Below, piece after piece: positions 16,671 to 25,848 of a stretch of 64,000 nucleotides of DNA. The notes below the pieces were generated by a model. The model saw only the letters and a program-made list of their open reading frames with translations, was not told where the DNA came from and did no database searches. Each line of letters starts with the position of its first letter. The first letter of the stretch is position 1. The translations under genes and the position numbers were made by a program. This DNA is from an uncultured Collinsella sp. (lineage in GTDB: Bacteria; Actinomycetota; Coriobacteriia; Coriobacteriales; Coriobacteriaceae): contig UQIH01000003.1 of the NCBI GenBank assembly GCA_900541145.1, forward strand, positions 62,001 through 126,000. The letters run 5' to 3'.

Positions 16671-17549
16671 ATGAACAAGCCGAGTGTTTCTGCTGGCGTC
16701 GTTGCCGGCGTTGCCCTGGGAGCCGCGGCGCTTGGTGCGGCCGCCGTCGCTGTTCGTGCTGCCTGTCTGCAGGTTGCGCGAACCCGCAATGGGTTGGCGC
16801 GTGTGAAACGCGTGCACGATGGGGACGGCGATGAGATTCGCGTGTTGGTGCAAGGCGGCGTCTACCAAAGCGCAAGCTACGTTGGTGAGCGTTGGGCGGA
16901 GCCCGTCTTTGCGTACTATCGTGCGTTTGACGACGTGTTTGAGTCCGAGGATGCGATGCACGATGCTTATGGTCACGGCATCAACCGCATGCTTGTGCTG
17001 GGTGGCGGCGGGTTTGCCTATCCTAAGTTCGCGCTGATGTCGCACGAGGGCTTGCGCATGGACGTCATCGAGTATGACGGAGAGATTACGCGCCTGGCGC
17101 GCCGCTGGTTCTACCTAGACGAGCTGGAGCGCGCGGCGGGCGATCGCCTGCGGGTGATAACCGCTGAGGCTCGCTCGTATTTGGGTGTGACGAGCGTGGG
17201 CCATCGTCGCTACGACGTGGTCGTGAGCGATTGCTTTGGCGGTGCCGAGCCCGTACGCGAGCTGGCGACGGTTGAGGCATTGCGTTTGGTGCGGGGCAGC
17301 CTAAATGTCGGTGGCGTCTACGTTGCCAATATCGTGAGTGCAAACGAGGGGAGCGATGTGACGTTCCTGCGCGACTGTGCCGCCACGGCGCTTGAGGTGT
17401 TCGACCATGCTTGGGTGGTCCCATGTGGCGATGCAGAGTTCGGCGGCGAGGAGAACTACCTGCTCATCGCCAGCGACGGCAACTACGCCTTTGCCGAAGC
17501 CGTGCCCTTCGACACCGACTTCCTCGGCACCGTTCTTCACGACAAATAG
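16671..17549 (+). CDS. Spermidine-synthase-fold protein with N-terminal membrane segment
   Basis: The protein has 292 residues. Residues about 5-35 form an Ala/Val-rich hydrophobic segment. The rest has the SpeE-like Rossmann fold: RMLVLGGGGFAYPKF (nucleotide site), MDVIEYDGEIT (acidic residue for the ribose), YDVVVSDCFGG. It lacks clear polyamine-specific residues and no speD or arginine/ornithine decarboxylase gene is near, so it may be another SAM- or dcSAM-dependent enzyme. It starts directly after the elp3 stop (TAG-ATG), which implies tight coupling to elp3. Confidence 0.75.
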   Translation: MNKPSVSAGVVAGVALGAAALGAAAVAVRAACLQVARTRNGLARVKRVHDGDGDEIRVLVQGGVYQSASYVGERWAEPVFAYYRAFDDVFESEDAMHDAYGHGINRMLVLGGGGFAYPKFALMSHEGLRMDVIEYDGEITRLARRWFYLDELERAAGDRLRVITAEARSYLGVTSVGHRRYDVVVSDCFGGAEPVRELATVEALRLVRGSLNVGGVYVANIVSANEGSDVTFLRDCAATALEVFDHAWVVPCGDAEFGGEENYLLIASDGNYAFAEAVPFDTDFLGTVLHDK

Positions 17550-17575
17550 GTCTCCCCGTCCCAAAAAGACTGGTC

Positions 17576-20020
17576 TTAGGCGTGGTCGCGCCAGCCGAGA
17601 ACGCGCTGCTTCATGTCTTCGATGTCGAGCACGCCTTCGGCAAAGCCTTTGCGCACGAGCTCTTCTGGAACGAATTCGTCGTACCGATCAAAGTAAGGCA
17701 CCTCGCCGGGATAGACGAGGTCGATGGGGTCGAAGTCTTTCTCGGCTTCGGCGGCGAGCACTTCAAAGAACGTCTCCTCGTCGGCCTTCATCTTAAACTG
17801 CATAAAGTACGGGCGTGACGGGTCGAGTCCGCGAAGGCCCAACTCAGCGGCGCATTTAATCTTGAGCATGCGCTCGAGCGCCAAAAAGGCGTAGCTGCCC
17901 AACCAGGGGAAGAGCACCCAGGTGTCGCCACCCAGGTTGATGAGCGGCTTAGTTCCCGCGCCCGAAATCTCGGCCGTATGGCGAGCCTGCGCCAGACGGG
18001 CCCGCGCGTTACCCATCAGGTACGGATACGCCGCGTGCTCGTTGAGCGCCTTGCGCATACGCTCGAGTACGTGTGTATTGATGTCGCCGGGGCAGTCGCC
18101 AAAGTAGGCCGGCACCCGGCCCTTGACCTGCGTGGCAAAGACGGTGTGACGCTTCCAGTCCACTTCCTCGACAATCCAGCAATGGCCGGCGATGGCAATG
18201 CGCTCACCGGGCGGGGGCGGGTTGACAATCGTGCCCAGCTCGGCCGATTCGCTGCGAACGGTGAACTCCTCGTTTTCCTGGAACACGGCGTAGAACTTAA
18301 AGTTGTTGATGATGCGCTCGCCCGCGAGACCCACGATGAGCCCGCCGCCCTCGGTGACTTGGATATGGTCGATCTTAATGAGGTGACGCAGCAACACGCG
18401 ATAGTCATCGGCCGAGATGCGATGGAAATAGCTGAGCGTGAGCACGCGCTGGGCAAGTTCGGCCGGCGTGAGCTCTCCGGTGCTGGCGAGGGTCGACATA
18501 GTCTGGTGATAGAGCAGGCTGTAGGGGAGTCGATCGAGCTCGGGCGGCTCGACCCACTTTTCCTCGCGATAGAGTTGTACGAGCGCGATGCCCTGCAGGA
18601 GCTTCCAGGGAATGGTTTCGGGCATCATCGTGCGCGGCTCGGGTTCTTCCTCGCGCATGACAAACCACATCTCGGGAGGAAGGTCGCGACGGCCTGTGCG
18701 CCCCATGCGCTGCAAAAAGGAGCTGACGGTAAACGGCGCGTCAATCTGGAAGGCGCGCTCCAGGCGGCCGATATCGATACCGAGCTCCAGCGTTGAGGTG
18801 GTGACGGTTGTCTGCGCCTGCTCCTCGTCGCGCATGAGCTCCTCTGCCGTCTCGCGCAGCGATGCCGAAAGATTGCCGTGATGGATGAGAAAGCGGTCGG
18901 GCTCGTGTCGACTTTCGCAGTAGCTGCGCAGCATGGAGCACACGGCCTCTGCCTCCTCGCGCGAGTTGGCAAAGACCAGGCACTTGCGGCCGCGCGTATG
19001 CTCAAAGATATAGCCCATACCGGGGTCGGCGTTGTCGGGCGCCGTGTCGGTGGGGTTGAGAAGCGCCTGCTCGGTCGCTCGTGGGATGTCGACTTCGCCC
19101 TCGGGGGCCGAGGAAGTGCGACGGTCTTTGGGAGCGGCCTTGCCCCGTGCCCGCTCACGACGTTGACGGCGCTCCTCTTGTGTGAGCTGTCCGCTGTGAC
19201 GCATGTCTTGGCCGCCGGCGGGCAGTGCCGCGGGTGCCGCTGCCTCAATGCGCTCGCATGCAAGCACTTCGGCCTCTTGAGGACCCATGCTCTCGAATCC
19301 TCGCTGCTGCGCCTGGGGACCCGAGTTGTAGAAGTGCTCCATGGAGATACGCCACACGCGGCGCGGTTCCTCAAAACGAGGGATAACGCAGTCGCGTCCC
19401 GTTCCCTGCGAGAGAAAGGCACCCGTGCGCTCGGGGTCGCCGATGGTAGCCGAAAGGCCAATGCGGCGGGGTTGTACGCCGGCCATGCGCGACAGGCGCT
19501 CAATAAGGCAGAGCGTCTGCCCGCCTCGATCGCCGCGCATAAGCGAATGGACCTCGTCGATGACGACGTAGCGCAGATCGCAGAACATGCGCGGAATCGC
19601 CATGTGCTTATGGATCAAGAGCGCCTCGAGCGACTCGGGCGTAATCTGCAAGAGACCGCTCGGCTTTTTGATGAGCTTTGCCTTGTGCGACTGCGAAACG
19701 TCGCCATGCCAGTGCCAGACGGGGATGTCGGCTTCTTCGCAGAGGTCGTTGAGGCGGACGAACTGATCGTTGATGAGCGCCTTGAGGGGGCCAATGTAGA
19801 GGGCGCCCACGCTTGCGGGCGGGTTCTCCCAAAACTCGGTCAGGATGGGAAAGAAGGCCGCTTCGGTTTTGCCGGAAGCTGTGGATGCCGTTAGGAGCAC
19901 ATTGTCTTGTGTGTTAAAGATGGCATCTGCCGCCGCAACCTGGATAGAGCGCAAGCTCTCCCAATCGTGGGAGTAGATGAAGTCTTGGATAAACGGGGCG
20001 TAGCGGTCAAAGGCGTTCAC
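17576..20020 (-). CDS. Lhr-like DEAD/DEAH-box helicase (third gene of TerB operon)
   Basis: The protein has 814 residues from the GTG at 20020, preceded by GAGGAGG; a TTG further upstream (20086) has no ribosome site. The motifs are Walker A TASTASGKTEA (45-53 approx.), VIDEVHSL (DEVH), GLSATIGD, KCLVFANSREEAE, STLELGIDIG and QRMGRTGRR. The helicase core is followed by an Lhr-like C-terminal region and a unique segment rich in aromatic residues. A low-complexity insert of about 60 residues (TQEERRQRRERARGKAA region) sits between the two RecA lobes. It is the last gene of a minus-strand operon with a DUF2791 ATPase and a TerB_N/TerB_C protein. Lhr-like helicases paired with this ATPase also occur in BREX-type loci (BrxHI/BrxD). 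Confidence 0.88.
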   Translation of the reverse strand: MNAFDRYAPFIQDFIYSHDWESLRSIQVAAADAIFNTQDNVLLTASTASGKTEAAFFPILTEFWENPPASVGALYIGPLKALINDQFVRLNDLCEEADIPVWHWHGDVSQSHKAKLIKKPSGLLQITPESLEALLIHKHMAIPRMFCDLRYVVIDEVHSLMRGDRGGQTLCLIERLSRMAGVQPRRIGLSATIGDPERTGAFLSQGTGRDCVIPRFEEPRRVWRISMEHFYNSGPQAQQRGFESMGPQEAEVLACERIEAAAPAALPAGGQDMRHSGQLTQEERRQRRERARGKAAPKDRRTSSAPEGEVDIPRATEQALLNPTDTAPDNADPGMGYIFEHTRGRKCLVFANSREEAEAVCSMLRSYCESRHEPDRFLIHHGNLSASLRETAEELMRDEEQAQTTVTTSTLELGIDIGRLERAFQIDAPFTVSSFLQRMGRTGRRDLPPEMWFVMREEEPEPRTMMPETIPWKLLQGIALVQLYREEKWVEPPELDRLPYSLLYHQTMSTLASTGELTPAELAQRVLTLSYFHRISADDYRVLLRHLIKIDHIQVTEGGGLIVGLAGERIINNFKFYAVFQENEEFTVRSESAELGTIVNPPPPGERIAIAGHCWIVEEVDWKRHTVFATQVKGRVPAYFGDCPGDINTHVLERMRKALNEHAAYPYLMGNARARLAQARHTAEISGAGTKPLINLGGDTWVLFPWLGSYAFLALERMLKIKCAAELGLRGLDPSRPYFMQFKMKADEETFFEVLAAEAEKDFDPIDLVYPGEVPYFDRYDEFVPEELVRKGFAEGVLDIEDMKQRVLGWRDHA

Positions 20021-20101
20021 GGGGCCTCCTCTCAAAAACGAATCTCTCAGCGCGGCTGGCAACGGCTTGCTGCATGACTGCCTCAACGTTTTCCCAGATA
20101 A

Positions 20102-20138
20102 AACCTGCCAAAATAAACCTGTCCCTTTTTGGCAGGTT
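20102..20138. repeat. Intercistronic hairpin between ATPase and helicase genes
   Basis: AACCTGCCAAAA (20102-20113) pairs with TTTTGGCAGGTT (20127-20138) around a loop containing CCTGTCCC. It covers the stop codon of the ATPase gene and lies about 80 bases before the helicase start. It may tune relative expression or be a member of the GGGAC-type palindrome family. Confidence 0.65.
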
Positions 20139-21441
20139 AGATGGTGAATTCGGCGAAGTTACGGTCGTCGCCTGCGGTATCGGTGTCACCTGTTGCGGCT
20201 GCCGTCGCCAGCGCGTCGCCGCCGACGCTTTGCAGCAGCTCGGCCACGTTGGCGTCGGGGTTTTGGCATAGGATGTCGAGCAGCTCGATAAAGTCACGAA
20301 TGACTTCACGCGGCGTCAGATGCGTGTCGGCTCCCACGCGACCGAACTCGATCTTGAGGAAGTCCACCAAGTCGTTCTCGGTAAGCGTGGGCGTCCAGCC
20401 AAAGTAGCCGGCGTGAATTTGCATGAGTTTTTCGATCAGCACCAGCAGCTCCTCGTAGGTGAGTGGCTGCAGACGGATGATGGGCGCGAGCATGTCCTTA
20501 AGGTCCTCGCGCGCAAAGCGACCCTGAGCGAGTCGGCTGCGCAGAGCCTCGTAGGAGAACACGCCGCGGCGGCGGTCTTCGATGGAGGTTGGCGTGCCGC
20601 CCATAATCATGCCCAGGTACTGCGCCTTGCCCTGAAGTGTGTCGTTGTACATGGTCAGGATCTTCTCGTAGTTGTACTGGCGCGTGATGGCGTTGGGAAT
20701 CTTATACAGATTCACGAGTTCGTCGATGAGCACCAGCATGCCCTTGTAGCCGCTGCAAACCAAAAAACGCGCGATGAGTTTGACGTAGTCGTACCAGTCG
20801 TCATCGCTGATGATGGTTGAGGACCCCAGTTCGGCGCGGGCCTCGCTCTTGGTGCGGTATTCGCCGCGGATCCATTTGGTCACGCGGCTCATGGCTTCTT
20901 CGTCGCCCTCGGATACGGCCGTGCGATAGCGGCGGAGCATGCGGGTGAAGTCGAAGCCGTGGACCATCTCCTCGAGCGGGGCCAGTTGGGCATTGACGAC
21001 CGACTCGTCGACGTCGGCGCACGAGGCGACCCAGCGATCCAGAATAAGGTTGAGCGCACCGCCCTCAGGGCGCGTCTTGGTCGATATGTTGCGGATGAGC
21101 TCGCGGTAGGTGGCAAGGCCCTGTCCCTGACCGCCCTGCAGGCGGCGCTCAGGGGAAAGGTCGGCATCAGCGACGACGAATCCCTCGCCCATGGCATGCG
21201 TTCGGATGGTCTGAAGCAAGAAGCTCTTGCCGGCGCCGTAGCGACCGACTAAGAAGCGGAAGCTCGCGCCGCCATCGGCGATGAGACTCAAATCGGTGAG
21301 CAGGGCGCGAATCTCGACCTCGCGACCCACGGTGATATAGGGAAGGCCGATGCGCGGGACCACGCCGCCCTTGAGCGAGTTAAGGATAACGGCGGCGACG
21401 CGTTTGGGTACACGGGGCGCTGCGGATGCGGTATCACTCAT
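20137..21441 (-). CDS. DUF2791 (BrxD-like) P-loop ATPase
   Basis: The protein has 434 residues. The fold is AAA/STAND-like: GREVEI near residue 39, Walker A GRYGAGKS (66-73), Walker B MLVLIDE (235-241) and a sensor-like GGTP (281-284). The wording (RFLVGRYGAGKSFLLQ, LVLIDELVNLYK, GMIMGGTPTSIEDRRRGVFSYEALRSRL) matches the 'BREX system ATP-binding protein BrxD' family. No other BREX genes (pglZ, pglX, brxC) are in the window. The start overlaps the TerB-type gene by 8 bases, giving coupling. It probably acts with the helicase on DNA. Confidence 0.88.
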   Translation of the reverse strand: MSDTASAAPRVPKRVAAVILNSLKGGVVPRIGLPYITVGREVEIRALLTDLSLIADGGASFRFLVGRYGAGKSFLLQTIRTHAMGEGFVVADADLSPERRLQGGQGQGLATYRELIRNISTKTRPEGGALNLILDRWVASCADVDESVVNAQLAPLEEMVHGFDFTRMLRRYRTAVSEGDEEAMSRVTKWIRGEYRTKSEARAELGSSTIISDDDWYDYVKLIARFLVCSGYKGMLVLIDELVNLYKIPNAITRQYNYEKILTMYNDTLQGKAQYLGMIMGGTPTSIEDRRRGVFSYEALRSRLAQGRFAREDLKDMLAPIIRLQPLTYEELLVLIEKLMQIHAGYFGWTPTLTENDLVDFLKIEFGRVGADTHLTPREVIRDFIELLDILCQNPDANVAELLQSVGGDALATAAATGDTDTAGDDRNFAEFTI

Positions 21442-23194
21442 GGTCTAGGTATCCTCTCACGTCTGCTTCGTAGTCCTCGATAATCTGCGGCCCTGCCGCG
21501 CTAAATTCAATTACGGTGTCGCCCACCAGGTCAAAGAGCGCCTCGTTGATGCTGTCGACGAGCATGTCCTCGCTCTGCCCCGATTGCACTACCGCCGATT
21601 CCGCCTGTACTGCGTTGTGCTCGAGCAGCGCGCGGAGATAGGCGTCTGCGGCAGGCGTGAGTTCGTTCGTGGCGTCAGCGGGCGCAACAGCTGCGAACGC
21701 GGGCGTCGGCGCGAGAAGCGGTGCCACGACACCAAACTGTTCGGTGGATATGGTTGGCTCGTCGGTCTCGTCCTGCCGAATGGGTGCCGCGACCGCCTCG
21801 ACAATCGCGTCGGCTACGGGCTCGGCTTCCGGTTGCCCTGAGTCCGCTGCCTCGGCTTCCACAGGTGCGCCGTCCTCGCGCTCTTCGTCGATTAAAAGTG
21901 CTTCGCGCGTTTGCGCAGCGGCGCTCCGAATGTGCCCCAGCTGAGTCAGGTCGATATCGATCTTGACGGGCTGGTGTGCGGCGTCCCACGAAAGCCATGC
22001 CACAATCTCGTCATCGATAATCTTGGCCATATATTTGGGGACCTTTTCTTCCTTAAGGGGATGGGCGGGGTCCAGCGTCAGGCGCAGGCGTTGGTCGCAG
22101 GCGCGCATCATTTCACCGAGCTTGCTGCTCTTTTGCCTACTACCATGGATACGCATACATTCCCAAAAGCCGTTTTGGCAACGGTAGATGTGGATGGGAT
22201 CCAGGCGGTATTCGCAGTCCTCGTGGCGCTCGGGCGCAAAGAATACGGCCGAGGCAAACATGGTGTAGGGCATGGCCGTCTCCTCCCCAAACAAGCTCGC
22301 TACGATGCCGGTCTTTCGGTGCGTGTCATAGTAGCGCGCCATGCGGACATACACGGCGCATGCCACGTGGCGCAGATCGCGGTGGTGGCTGCGGTCAAGC
22401 CGCGAGTTACTTAGGTTGTACGTGGAGAGGGCGTTGATGGCGGCCATGAGTCGCTCCTCGCGCACCTCATCGGGCGGAAGGGGGAGCGTGGGCTCGGAGG
22501 TTTTGCGACGTTTGGGGGTCTGGTCGGACGGTGCCGGTGCCGGTACAAGGTCTCGTGCCGCGCGCCGCAGCTCGATAAGGGCGTTATCGAACATGACGGT
22601 TTTAGAGTCGCGGAGCAGCTTGGGGTCGAGCCCATGGAATACGGCGTAATCCTGCAACCACACGCGTGCAAACCGATCAATGCCGGGCTCGAAGGCGCGA
22701 TAGACATCCCAAAAGGCCTTGATCTTGTTAAAACCGTCGAGTGGGTCATCTACGCCAATGCCGCAAATCAGCTCATAGAGATACAGAAAGGCAAAGGACG
22801 TAGACGTTTCCTCGACGGTTCCGCGGCGCACTTGGGCACGCCAGGTAAAGTAGCCGCGCAGCTGCCGGTCGCTCATGGCGTTGTAGGTGGGAAAGTACGA
22901 CTTAAAGGTGCCGTTGTAGGGACAGTCGTCCTCAAAGTCGGCCATCAGCAGGCCCTGGCGGTAAAAAAGCTCGGCTTCCGAAAGCCAGCGGCCCGCACCG
23001 CCCTTGGGGTCATCCTGCCAGCGCGATATCTCGCGCATTTTACGGTACTGGTCGGGGAGGAAATTCTGCATCTGTCGGCCGGTTTTGAGAATCGGCTCGT
23101 CTGCGTAGACTTCATGTGAGAAGCGGGCAGACTGATGGGTCCGGGCCTCGGCCATAATGCGCTCGATGAGCATCTTGATGTCCTGGTCGGCCAC
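21434..23194 (-). CDS. TerB_N / TerB_C domain protein
   Basis: The protein has 586 residues. The first 230 residues match TerB_N (SHEVYADEPILKTGRQMQNF, WLSEAELFYRQGLLM, FPTYNAMSDRQLRGYFTWR, FLYLYELICGIGVDDP). A Pro-rich linker at about 235-255 is followed by a long middle region. The end matches TerB_C (ADAYLRALLE, DSINEALFDLVGDTVIEF, IIEDYEADVRGYL). An acidic low-complexity stretch (about 430-480) separates middle and end. These domains occur in tellurium-resistance-associated and DNA-processing gene neighbourhoods described by comparative genomics. It is the first gene of the operon with the ATPase and the helicase. Its biochemical role is unknown. Confidence 0.86.
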   Translation of the reverse strand: MADQDIKMLIERIMAEARTHQSARFSHEVYADEPILKTGRQMQNFLPDQYRKMREISRWQDDPKGGAGRWLSEAELFYRQGLLMADFEDDCPYNGTFKSYFPTYNAMSDRQLRGYFTWRAQVRRGTVEETSTSFAFLYLYELICGIGVDDPLDGFNKIKAFWDVYRAFEPGIDRFARVWLQDYAVFHGLDPKLLRDSKTVMFDNALIELRRAARDLVPAPAPSDQTPKRRKTSEPTLPLPPDEVREERLMAAINALSTYNLSNSRLDRSHHRDLRHVACAVYVRMARYYDTHRKTGIVASLFGEETAMPYTMFASAVFFAPERHEDCEYRLDPIHIYRCQNGFWECMRIHGSRQKSSKLGEMMRACDQRLRLTLDPAHPLKEEKVPKYMAKIIDDEIVAWLSWDAAHQPVKIDIDLTQLGHIRSAAAQTREALLIDEEREDGAPVEAEAADSGQPEAEPVADAIVEAVAAPIRQDETDEPTISTEQFGVVAPLLAPTPAFAAVAPADATNELTPAADAYLRALLEHNAVQAESAVVQSGQSEDMLVDSINEALFDLVGDTVIEFSAAGPQIIEDYEADVRGYLDHE

Positions 23195-23282
23195 CGCTTC
23201 TCCTCTCCTAACGCAGCTACGGTGACCTCATATCATAGCACAGCATCAAACAGGTGTTCGAGATACCGCTGCGTTGATAGAT

Positions 23283-23999
23283 TTAGAACAGGAGGGCGTA
23301 GATGACGGCGATGACGACGGAGGGGAGCATATTGGCCGTGCGGAAGGTCTGAGGACGGATGAGGTTGACGCCGACGCAGAAGATGAGCATGGAGCCTACG
23401 AGCGAAAGGCTGTTGAGGGCTGCTGTGGTCATGATGGGGGAGAGCGCGCCGGCAAACAACGTGATCGTCCCCTGGAACACGGCTACGGGCAGGGCCGAGA
23501 AGATGCAGCCGCGTCCGAGCGACGCCGTCATGGTGCAGACGATGATGCAGTCCAGTGCGCCCTTGAGGGCAAGCGTTGACCAGTCGCCGAGCAGGCCGTC
23601 CTGGATCGATCCCACAATTGCCATGGCGCCGATACACACGGTGAGTGAAGTCGAGACAAAAGCGTTGGTGAACTCGTTATCGCCCTCACTGCCGGTCTTG
23701 CGCTTGAGCCATTCGCCAAGGTTCTCGATGGCGGCTTCCAAGTTGACGGCCTCGCCGATGAGCGAACCGAGCGCAAATGAGACGATGAGCATGGTGGTGC
23801 CGGTGGTCGCTAGCGCCTTCCCATCGATAAGGAGCATCTTTTGCATGGTGCCGCCAAGGCCGATAAACAGGACGCACAGCCCCGATGCTTTCATGAGCGT
23901 GTCTTGGATGCGCGGTGTGATGAAGCGGCCGCCCGCTAATCCCAAAAGACCGCCCGCAACTAAAAGCACAACGTTGATGATTGTTCCCAAGCCCGGCAT
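23283..23999 (-). CDS. DUF554 family membrane protein
   Basis: The protein has 238 residues with about seven hydrophobic segments and conserved DUF554 wording: GTIINVVLLVAGGLLGL at the N-terminus, then KASGLCVLFIGLGGTMQ, IGAMAIVGSIQDGL, and LKGALDCIIVCTMTASLGRGC. Transport function is suspected but not proven for this family. The start was chosen at MPGLG because AGGAGGG precedes it; a longer open frame upstream is not hydrophobic. It is separate from the TerB operon upstream and the secreted-protein operon. Confidence 0.9.
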   Translation of the reverse strand: MPGLGTIINVVLLVAGGLLGLAGGRFITPRIQDTLMKASGLCVLFIGLGGTMQKMLLIDGKALATTGTTMLIVSFALGSLIGEAVNLEAAIENLGEWLKRKTGSEGDNEFTNAFVSTSLTVCIGAMAIVGSIQDGLLGDWSTLALKGALDCIIVCTMTASLGRGCIFSALPVAVFQGTITLFAGALSPIMTTAALNSLSLVGSMLIFCVGVNLIRPQTFRTANMLPSVVIAVIYALLF

Positions 24000-24117
24000 G
24001 AGCCCTCCTGTATTGATGCCAACGTGGCAATCGTAGCAGAACGAAATGCGAGGCACATCGCGACTCATCTAATACGTTATATAAGTGGTGTTAGGAATGA
24101 TGTGCAGCATTTAAGCC

Positions 24118-25548
24118 TCAGGTGGTTGTCGGGACATAGGGATAGTATTCAAAGCGCAGTGTCATAAGCCGCTGCGGGGATTCAATAGCCGCGGCGATGA
24201 TATTGGCATCGCGGGCACGATCAAACCCTTCGAGTTCGATCTGATGCGAGACGTCTTGCATAATGTCCAGACGTCGCCAGGCTAGGAGTGTGTCACCATC
24301 GAATTCCAAGGTCTTGCCTCCGTCTGGAGCAACGGCGTATAGACGCAGCTTGGCGGTGGTTGCAGGGTCGACAACCGTGACCTTTTTAATTTCGTTTCGA
24401 GTATTCTTGGCGCCCAACAAGGTGAGCAGTGTTGGGGCCACGACCTCGCCCGATGGCAAAAAGACGACTTCGATGGATTCAGGAAATGCGATGATAGCCG
24501 ACTTGCGGACGGGCTGATTGGCGGCGGCAACTTCGATGTTCGCAGCGTCGATGACCTCCGTGTGGTCGAGCGCGGCAAGCACGCAGCAGTTACCTTCATC
24601 GATCTCTTGAGGATCAGCAAGCCCCAGACTGTCCGCGAACTCGGGATCGTTTGGATCGGTAACGGGCTCATTCGGCGCTTCGAAAGAAGCTGGGACGCTG
24701 TTTGTCGGCGACGGCGTGTCGCCCGCACCTGCTTCTTTGTCCGCGCTCTCTTCTTGTATGGTTGCGTTGATGGGTTCGTCGTTTGGGGGGAGCGTCTTGG
24801 CGTCAAACGCGGAGGGGAGAATTCCGATGGCTCCGGATCCGTTCCACTCCATTTCGAGAAGCGCCGGGTCGGCAAGAATGCGTTGCCTGCTTTGCGCGCG
24901 GGCATCGATTTCAATAGGGCCTGCCTCTATCCCTCGTGTAAGGCTGAGTGATCCGGCTGGCTTCTCGAAATGAGCGTCTGTGTCTTTGGTACTGACGGCG
25001 TAGAACAGCAGGGACGCTTCTCCCGCCGCGATGGCATCGGTACCGGCTTTGGTCAGCCGCAACGATGCCGTGAATGAGAGGGTGGGCTGCGTGTCGTCTG
25101 CATTCGCGGCGGCGCAGCCCAGACATATACCGCCTCCTTTCTCAAAAAACGTACCGTCGAAGGCGACCTTCGCTCCGTTCGCCGAGTCATCGACCGAAGC
25201 GATGTCGATGCGCAGCTCTAAATTGCATGGATCGCCATCTGCATCGAGCACAACCGAGCGCCACGTGCAGACGGCGCACCCCGCCTGGGAGCCGTTTGCC
25301 TTGTTCGAACGATTGATATCCACGACTATCGAGCCGTCCGTATTACGACGAAGGCATCCCGAGGTTGAGATTGCGGCCTGTGCGATCGAAAAACGCTTGC
25401 ACGCAATGGCGCTCGACGGATTTGGTGCGGAGCTTAGGGCCGCTGGTAAGGAGTCTGCCATGACAGGAGTCGCCCAAGCGGCGACAGGCGTTCCGGTTGC
25501 GAGCGCGCCGCAGAGTGCGACGACGGGCAAAAGGTTCTTCGATGCCAT
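24118..25548 (-). CDS. Secreted hypothetical protein (last gene of surface operon)
   Basis: The protein has 476 residues. It starts with a signal peptide (MASKNLLPVVALCGALATG then AAWA, probable cleavage near residue 26). The mature protein has several Cys pairs in its first 130 residues (CAVC, CLGC), suggesting disulfides or metal binding, then an acidic Pro/Asn-rich stretch at about 270-330, and a beta-rich C-terminus. There is no transmembrane segment or sorting motif at the end, so it is probably released or bound to a partner. I recognise no family. It follows the LAQTG-motif protein by 18 bases. Confidence 0.7.
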   Translation of the reverse strand: MASKNLLPVVALCGALATGTPVAAWATPVMADSLPAALSSAPNPSSAIACKRFSIAQAAISTSGCLRRNTDGSIVVDINRSNKANGSQAGCAVCTWRSVVLDADGDPCNLELRIDIASVDDSANGAKVAFDGTFFEKGGGICLGCAAANADDTQPTLSFTASLRLTKAGTDAIAAGEASLLFYAVSTKDTDAHFEKPAGSLSLTRGIEAGPIEIDARAQSRQRILADPALLEMEWNGSGAIGILPSAFDAKTLPPNDEPINATIQEESADKEAGAGDTPSPTNSVPASFEAPNEPVTDPNDPEFADSLGLADPQEIDEGNCCVLAALDHTEVIDAANIEVAAANQPVRKSAIIAFPESIEVVFLPSGEVVAPTLLTLLGAKNTRNEIKKVTVVDPATTAKLRLYAVAPDGGKTLEFDGDTLLAWRRLDIMQDVSHQIELEGFDRARDANIIAAAIESPQRLMTLRFEYYPYVPTTT

Positions 25549-25566
25549 GGGGTCTCCTTAGCTAAT

Positions 25567-25848
25567 TTAGTGCGGCCTGTTCATGTTTTGTTTCTGGCTG
25601 TGTTTGATGTGCAGACCGAGGCCGGCGGTTCCCGCGCCTGCTGCTGCGGCGCCTGCTGCCAAGAGCCATCGTTTGTCGCCTGTCTGCGCCAACGGTTCCT
25701 CGCGGTCGCTGCGGTCGAGCTCCGAGAGGTCGACCGTCACTCGCGTGGCGGCCTGCGCCTGTTCTTGCTGGGCAAAGGCCATGGCTGGCCCAAACGCTAG
25801 GATGCTGACGGCGGCGGCCAGGGCGACGGCCTTATGCCGTGTGCGCAC
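25567..25848 (-). CDS. Small secreted protein with LAQTG sorting-like motif
   Basis: The protein has about 93 residues from a GTG at 25848 (a TTG at 25878 is the alternative). The signal peptide is RTRHKAVALAAAVSILAFG then AMAFAQ. The C-terminus has LAQTGD followed by a hydrophobic Ala/Gly stretch and a short basic tail (HIKHSQKQ), which resembles an LPXTG-type sortase signal with Ala in the second position. The mature part before the motif is only about 30 residues, so this may be a small wall-anchor or adaptor. The start overlaps the previous gene's end. Confidence 0.6.
   Translation of the reverse strand: MRTRHKAVALAAAVSILAFGPAMAFAQQEQAQAATRVTVDLSELDRSDREEPLAQTGDKRWLLAAGAAAAGAGTAGLGLHIKHSQKQNMNRPH

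Noticed and set aside
17576..23194. Calling the operon a BREX locus
   Set aside because: Only BrxD- and BrxHI-like proteins are present; BrxC, PglX and PglZ are absent from the window and the TerB partner is not part of standard BREX.
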